A model generated the notes under the pieces. That model did not search any database. It saw only the letters and a program-made list of their open reading frames with translations, and was not told the DNA's origin. A program made the translations under genes and the position numbers. From Sipunculus nudus (lineage: Eukaryota; Annelida; Sipuncula; Golfingiida; Sipunculidae): a stretch of DNA of 64,000 bases. Location of the stretch: the NCBI GenBank assembly GCA_026874595.1, contig CM049311.1:45015676-45079675 (forward strand), written 5' to 3'. Positions 61,137 through 64,000 of the stretch are shown piece by piece (the first letter of the stretch is position 1; every line of letters starts with the position of its first letter).

Positions 61137-62963
61137 GTATCCGCCAAAACAGAGTTTTGCAGATACTATGTTTTCAGCTGCACGCCGCCGCCGCCGCCGC
61201 CGCGTAGGTGTCCGGAGAACTCCTCCGTAACCGCTGGGCGGAATTTTACGAAACCCGAAATTATGTTCGGGTCACATGTGAACTGCTGCGCCCCGATTTT
61301 GTTTTGACCTCTGACCTTTCCTTTGCGCTCTGCGTCCGTTTGTGCGTCTGTTTCCACACATAAACCCACATATCTCGGGAACCGTTTGACCGATCAGGAA
61401 AATTTTTTTGCACAAATGTAGCCCTCGGAGAGCTTTATAACATACACCAAAAATGGTGGCGCCACCTGCAACCATGTTTGCACAGTGTCCATCTGTTCGT
61501 CTGCCTTGGGTTAAAATCACTCATATCTCTGCAGTGACTTGACTAATTCACCTGAAATTCGGCATGCGTAAACATCCTGGATAGCTTTTCTGATTTTATG
61601 ACAGGTGGCGCCACCTACATTCACGTTTACGCTGCAGACATCCAAGCTCATATCTCGGGAACCGTTTGACCGATCAGGAAAATTCTTTTGCACAAATGTA
61701 GCCCTTGGAGAGCTTTATAACATACACCAAAAATGGTGGCGCCACCTGCAACCATGTTTGCACAGTGTCCATCTGTTCGTCTGCCTTGGGTTAAAATCAC
61801 TCATATCTCTGCAGTGACTTGACTAATTCACCTGAAATTGGGCATGCGTATACATCCTGGATAGCTTTTCTGATTTTATGACAGGTGGCGCCACCTACAT
61901 TCACGTTTACGCTGCAGACATCCAAGCTCATATCTCGGAAACCGTTTGACCGATCAGGAAAATTCTTTTGCACAAATGTAGCCCTTGGAGAGCTTTATAA
62001 CATACACCAAAAATGGTGGCGCTACCTGCAACCATGTTTGCACAGTGTCCATCTGTTTGTCTGCCTTGGGTTAAAATCACTCATATCTCTGCAGTGACTT
62101 GACTAATTCACCTGAAATTTGGCATGCGTATACATCCTGGATAGCTTTTCTGATTTTATGACAGGTGGCGCCACCTACATTCACGTTTACACTGCAGACA
62201 TCCAAGCTCATATCTCAGGAACCGTTTGACCGATCAGGAAAATTTTTTTTGCACAAATGTAGCCCTTGGAGAGCTTTATAACATACACCGAAAATGGTGG
62301 CACCACCTGCAACCATGTTTGCACAGTGTCCATCTGTTCGTCTGCCTTGGGTTAAAATCACTCATATCTCTGCAGTGGTTTGACTAATTCACCTGAAATT
62401 CGGCATGCTTATACATCCTGGATAGCTTTTCTGATTTTATGACAGGTGTCGCCACCTACAATCAAGTTAACGCTGCAGACATCCAAGCTCATATCTAGGG
62501 AACCGTTTGACCGATTGGGCCAAAATTTTGCATGTGTATAAATCTCACATAGCTCTTTATCATATGCAAAACTGGTGGCGCCACCTGCAGCCATGTTTGC
62601 ACAGCTCCCATCTGTTTGTCTGCCATGGGATAAAATCACTCATATCTCGGCAGTGGTTTGACATATCTGCCTAAAATTTTGCAAGTTTATACATCCCCGA
62701 CAGCTCTCTTGATTTTATGACAGGTGGCGCCACCTGCATTCTAGTTTATGCAGCAGATATCCAAGCTCATATCTTGGGAACCGTTTGACCGATTGGGCCA
62801 AAGTTTTGCATGTGTATAGAGCTTTCTGGATTTTTTCGTAGGTAGCGCAACCTACATACACAATTTGGCTGCAGACATCCATGCTAATATGCAACACTTC
62901 ACCCGTTCCACTCTGATTTAGGCGGATACAAGTAGTCGCTTGTCGACTACCCGTATTCTAGTT
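61137..62963 (+). repeat. Complete family B element, 1.8 kb
   Basis: Reference copy. The 5' hairpin is GTATCCGCCAAAAC-AGA-GTTTTGCAGATAC, followed by (GCC)n at 61183-61204. The core has 280-bp double units (for example 61615 and 61895), each half with a GGTGGCGCCACC palindrome. At the 3' end come GGCGGATACAA, a hairpin GTAGTCG-CTTGT-CGACTAC, and CTAGTT at 62963. The two 70-residue ORFs at 61605 and 61885 are the same unit read twice and are not genes. Confidence 0.88.
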
Positions 62964-64000
62964 CCTTTTGGCCTAGCCTATGATCAACATGTTTTTTTTT
63001 TCCTGTGCAGAACTTTCCAGGTCGCAATCGTATACGTAATTTGTCACGTGTCATAATTGAAATAGGAATTCTGTCATGGATTTTCGCAGGTTTCAGCCTC
63101 AATCATCCCCGTGACCCTTAATATGTTCATGCAGTAATATGTTTGTCAGTGGTTGAAGCAACCGGTGCCTGCAGCTGTTTGACACGGATTTGGTCTCGCG
63201 TTTTAAATTCAAATTGCTGACCAATCAGACTAATTTAAAAGTTTGGTTCTACTCAAGGATTTTATGACATTTATCCATATGTGTTAACGCGAATGACATT
63301 TGTAGCATGATTATAATATGAGGTAGTAATGAATGGTCGCTGGCTGCCGACATGGTTACACGTATACTAAAATGTCTTATATTGGCTGGAAACAAAGATA
63401 ACAAAAATGCATGCATATTTTCTTCATCCAAATAATAGCTTTTCCCGATGGTTTTCGTTCATTTAATCCTGAATTTTAACCGAGCAGTATATATTTTTCT
63501 TTATATTGCACATCGACCTCAATAACTTTAAATGATCAAGCATCAGTATCTAACTGAATAAACTTGGGAATTATCAGGATTCTGGCATTGTTTCTCTTTA
63601 TTTTGAGTAACCAGGTTTAGAGAAACGCCCTTGATCAAACGGGGAGTATGCCAGTTATCCCGTCTGAAAAAAGGGGCTTGCGGGAACCTTGTTAACTGTC
63701 TAACATAATGACAAAATTAATCATGCATTACCATTGCGAAGGCATGCAGCTCGGTGATATCTGCTTGAGACGAGTTCGTGTAACTATTTACAAGCTGAAG
63801 TATGCAAGCGAAGATCCCTTTTTTTTCATCAGCTTATCAGTATTTCACCGGCGGCTGAGCCGGTGTTTAATAATCGGCGGCGGCTGGCGCAATTCGGCGG
63901 CGGCTCCCAGGTCTGCCTGTAACTGTAAGTTTTGTGCCGCATGCCACAATAACTGACCAAAATCCAACTTGTCAACAGAAAGAGACGTAGCGTCTGGGTC
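62964..64000. other. Right part of the hAT-like element and window edge
   Basis: 62964-63915 is the right half of the hAT-like element, without readable transposase. A GCC/GGC-rich subterminal zone is at about 63848-63905. 63924-64000 is unassigned flank. ORFs at 63249-63431 and 63708-63956 show no family features. Confidence 0.5.

Larger units (their letters stand above)
60074..63915. mobile_element. hAT-like DNA transposon carrying a family B element
   Basis: Inverted ends CAGCCCTGGGAGCC (60074) and GGCTCCCAGGTCTG (to 63915) match at 13 of 14 positions and start with CAG. They are flanked by an exact 8-bp direct repeat CCTGTAAC (60066-60073 and 63916-63923). An 8-bp duplication with CAG-type ends is the hAT signature. 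GC-rich subterminal words (GGCTGGCTAGCCGGCTGAGCC at about 60126 and 60193; GGCTGAGCCGG near 63851) fit the transposase-binding motifs typical of hAT ends. No transposase is readable; without the family B insertion it is about 2 kb and probably non-autonomous. Confidence 0.72.

Noticed and set aside
61605-62097. Twin 70-residue ORFs as a repeated small protein gene
   Set aside because: They are two passes of the 280-bp family B unit and are lost in other copies.

Overview
The window looks like an intergenic-to-intronic stretch of an AT-rich animal genome, most likely a bivalve mollusc. The reasons are spliced host exons with a metazoan polyA signal, a tRNA-derived SINE, a Ngaro-type tyrosine-recombinase retrotransposon, and large numbers of non-coding elements with a tandem-repeat core and hairpin ends, like the 'pearl'/non-autonomous Helentron repeats known from bivalves. 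The species call is inference. I see no rRNA gene, intact tRNA gene, CRISPR array or prokaryotic operon.

Host genes. Only a fragment of one + strand gene can be supported: an internal exon at 21267-21383, a tandem, stop-bearing copy of it at 21448-21561, a possible short alternative last exon at 25236-25298, and a last exon at 34537-34722 followed by AATAAA at 34899-34904. All joins are phase 0. The roughly 13 kb between the first and last exon is filled with mobile DNA. The protein is not recognised.

Mobile DNA, left to right. 302-5007: several copies of a hairpin-ended family (family A here), with a segment of family B. 5619-14095: a long family A copy broken by a TA-flanked DNA transposon (7287-8711) and, only 10 bp further on, by a complete Ngaro element on the minus strand (8722-13644) with gag, RT-RNase H and an intact tyrosine recombinase. 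14096-21200: more family A and B copies, including a complete 2.6-kb family A element (16814-19437) inside another. 22363-23775: a second copy of the TA transposon. 25866-27213: an element with ~115-bp inverted repeats. 28517-34400: family A with ~156-bp tandem units, then a copy hit by family B (31004-32184) and family E (32391-33809). 35355-35575: SINE. 35663-59195: a multi-level nest of family A copies inserted into one another, plus a family F element (36461-37998); a 7.6-kb part of this nest is tandemly duplicated (42883-50502 and 50503-58092) at near identity. 60074-63915: a hAT-like element with an 8-bp target duplication that contains a complete family B copy (61137-62963).

The main result is that families A, B, E and F, whose end sequences differ, share one layout: a T-rich target, a 5' hairpin or inverted pair, often a short microsatellite, a tandem core, a short subterminal inverted repeat, and (in A, B and F) a 3' hairpin followed by a CTTGTT or CTAGTT end. 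They insert with no target duplication beyond T/T. Several also share a core module with the palindrome GGTGGCGCCACC at a near-fixed distance. Coordinates of repeat edges were judged by eye from internal comparison of copies and may be off by a few bases.
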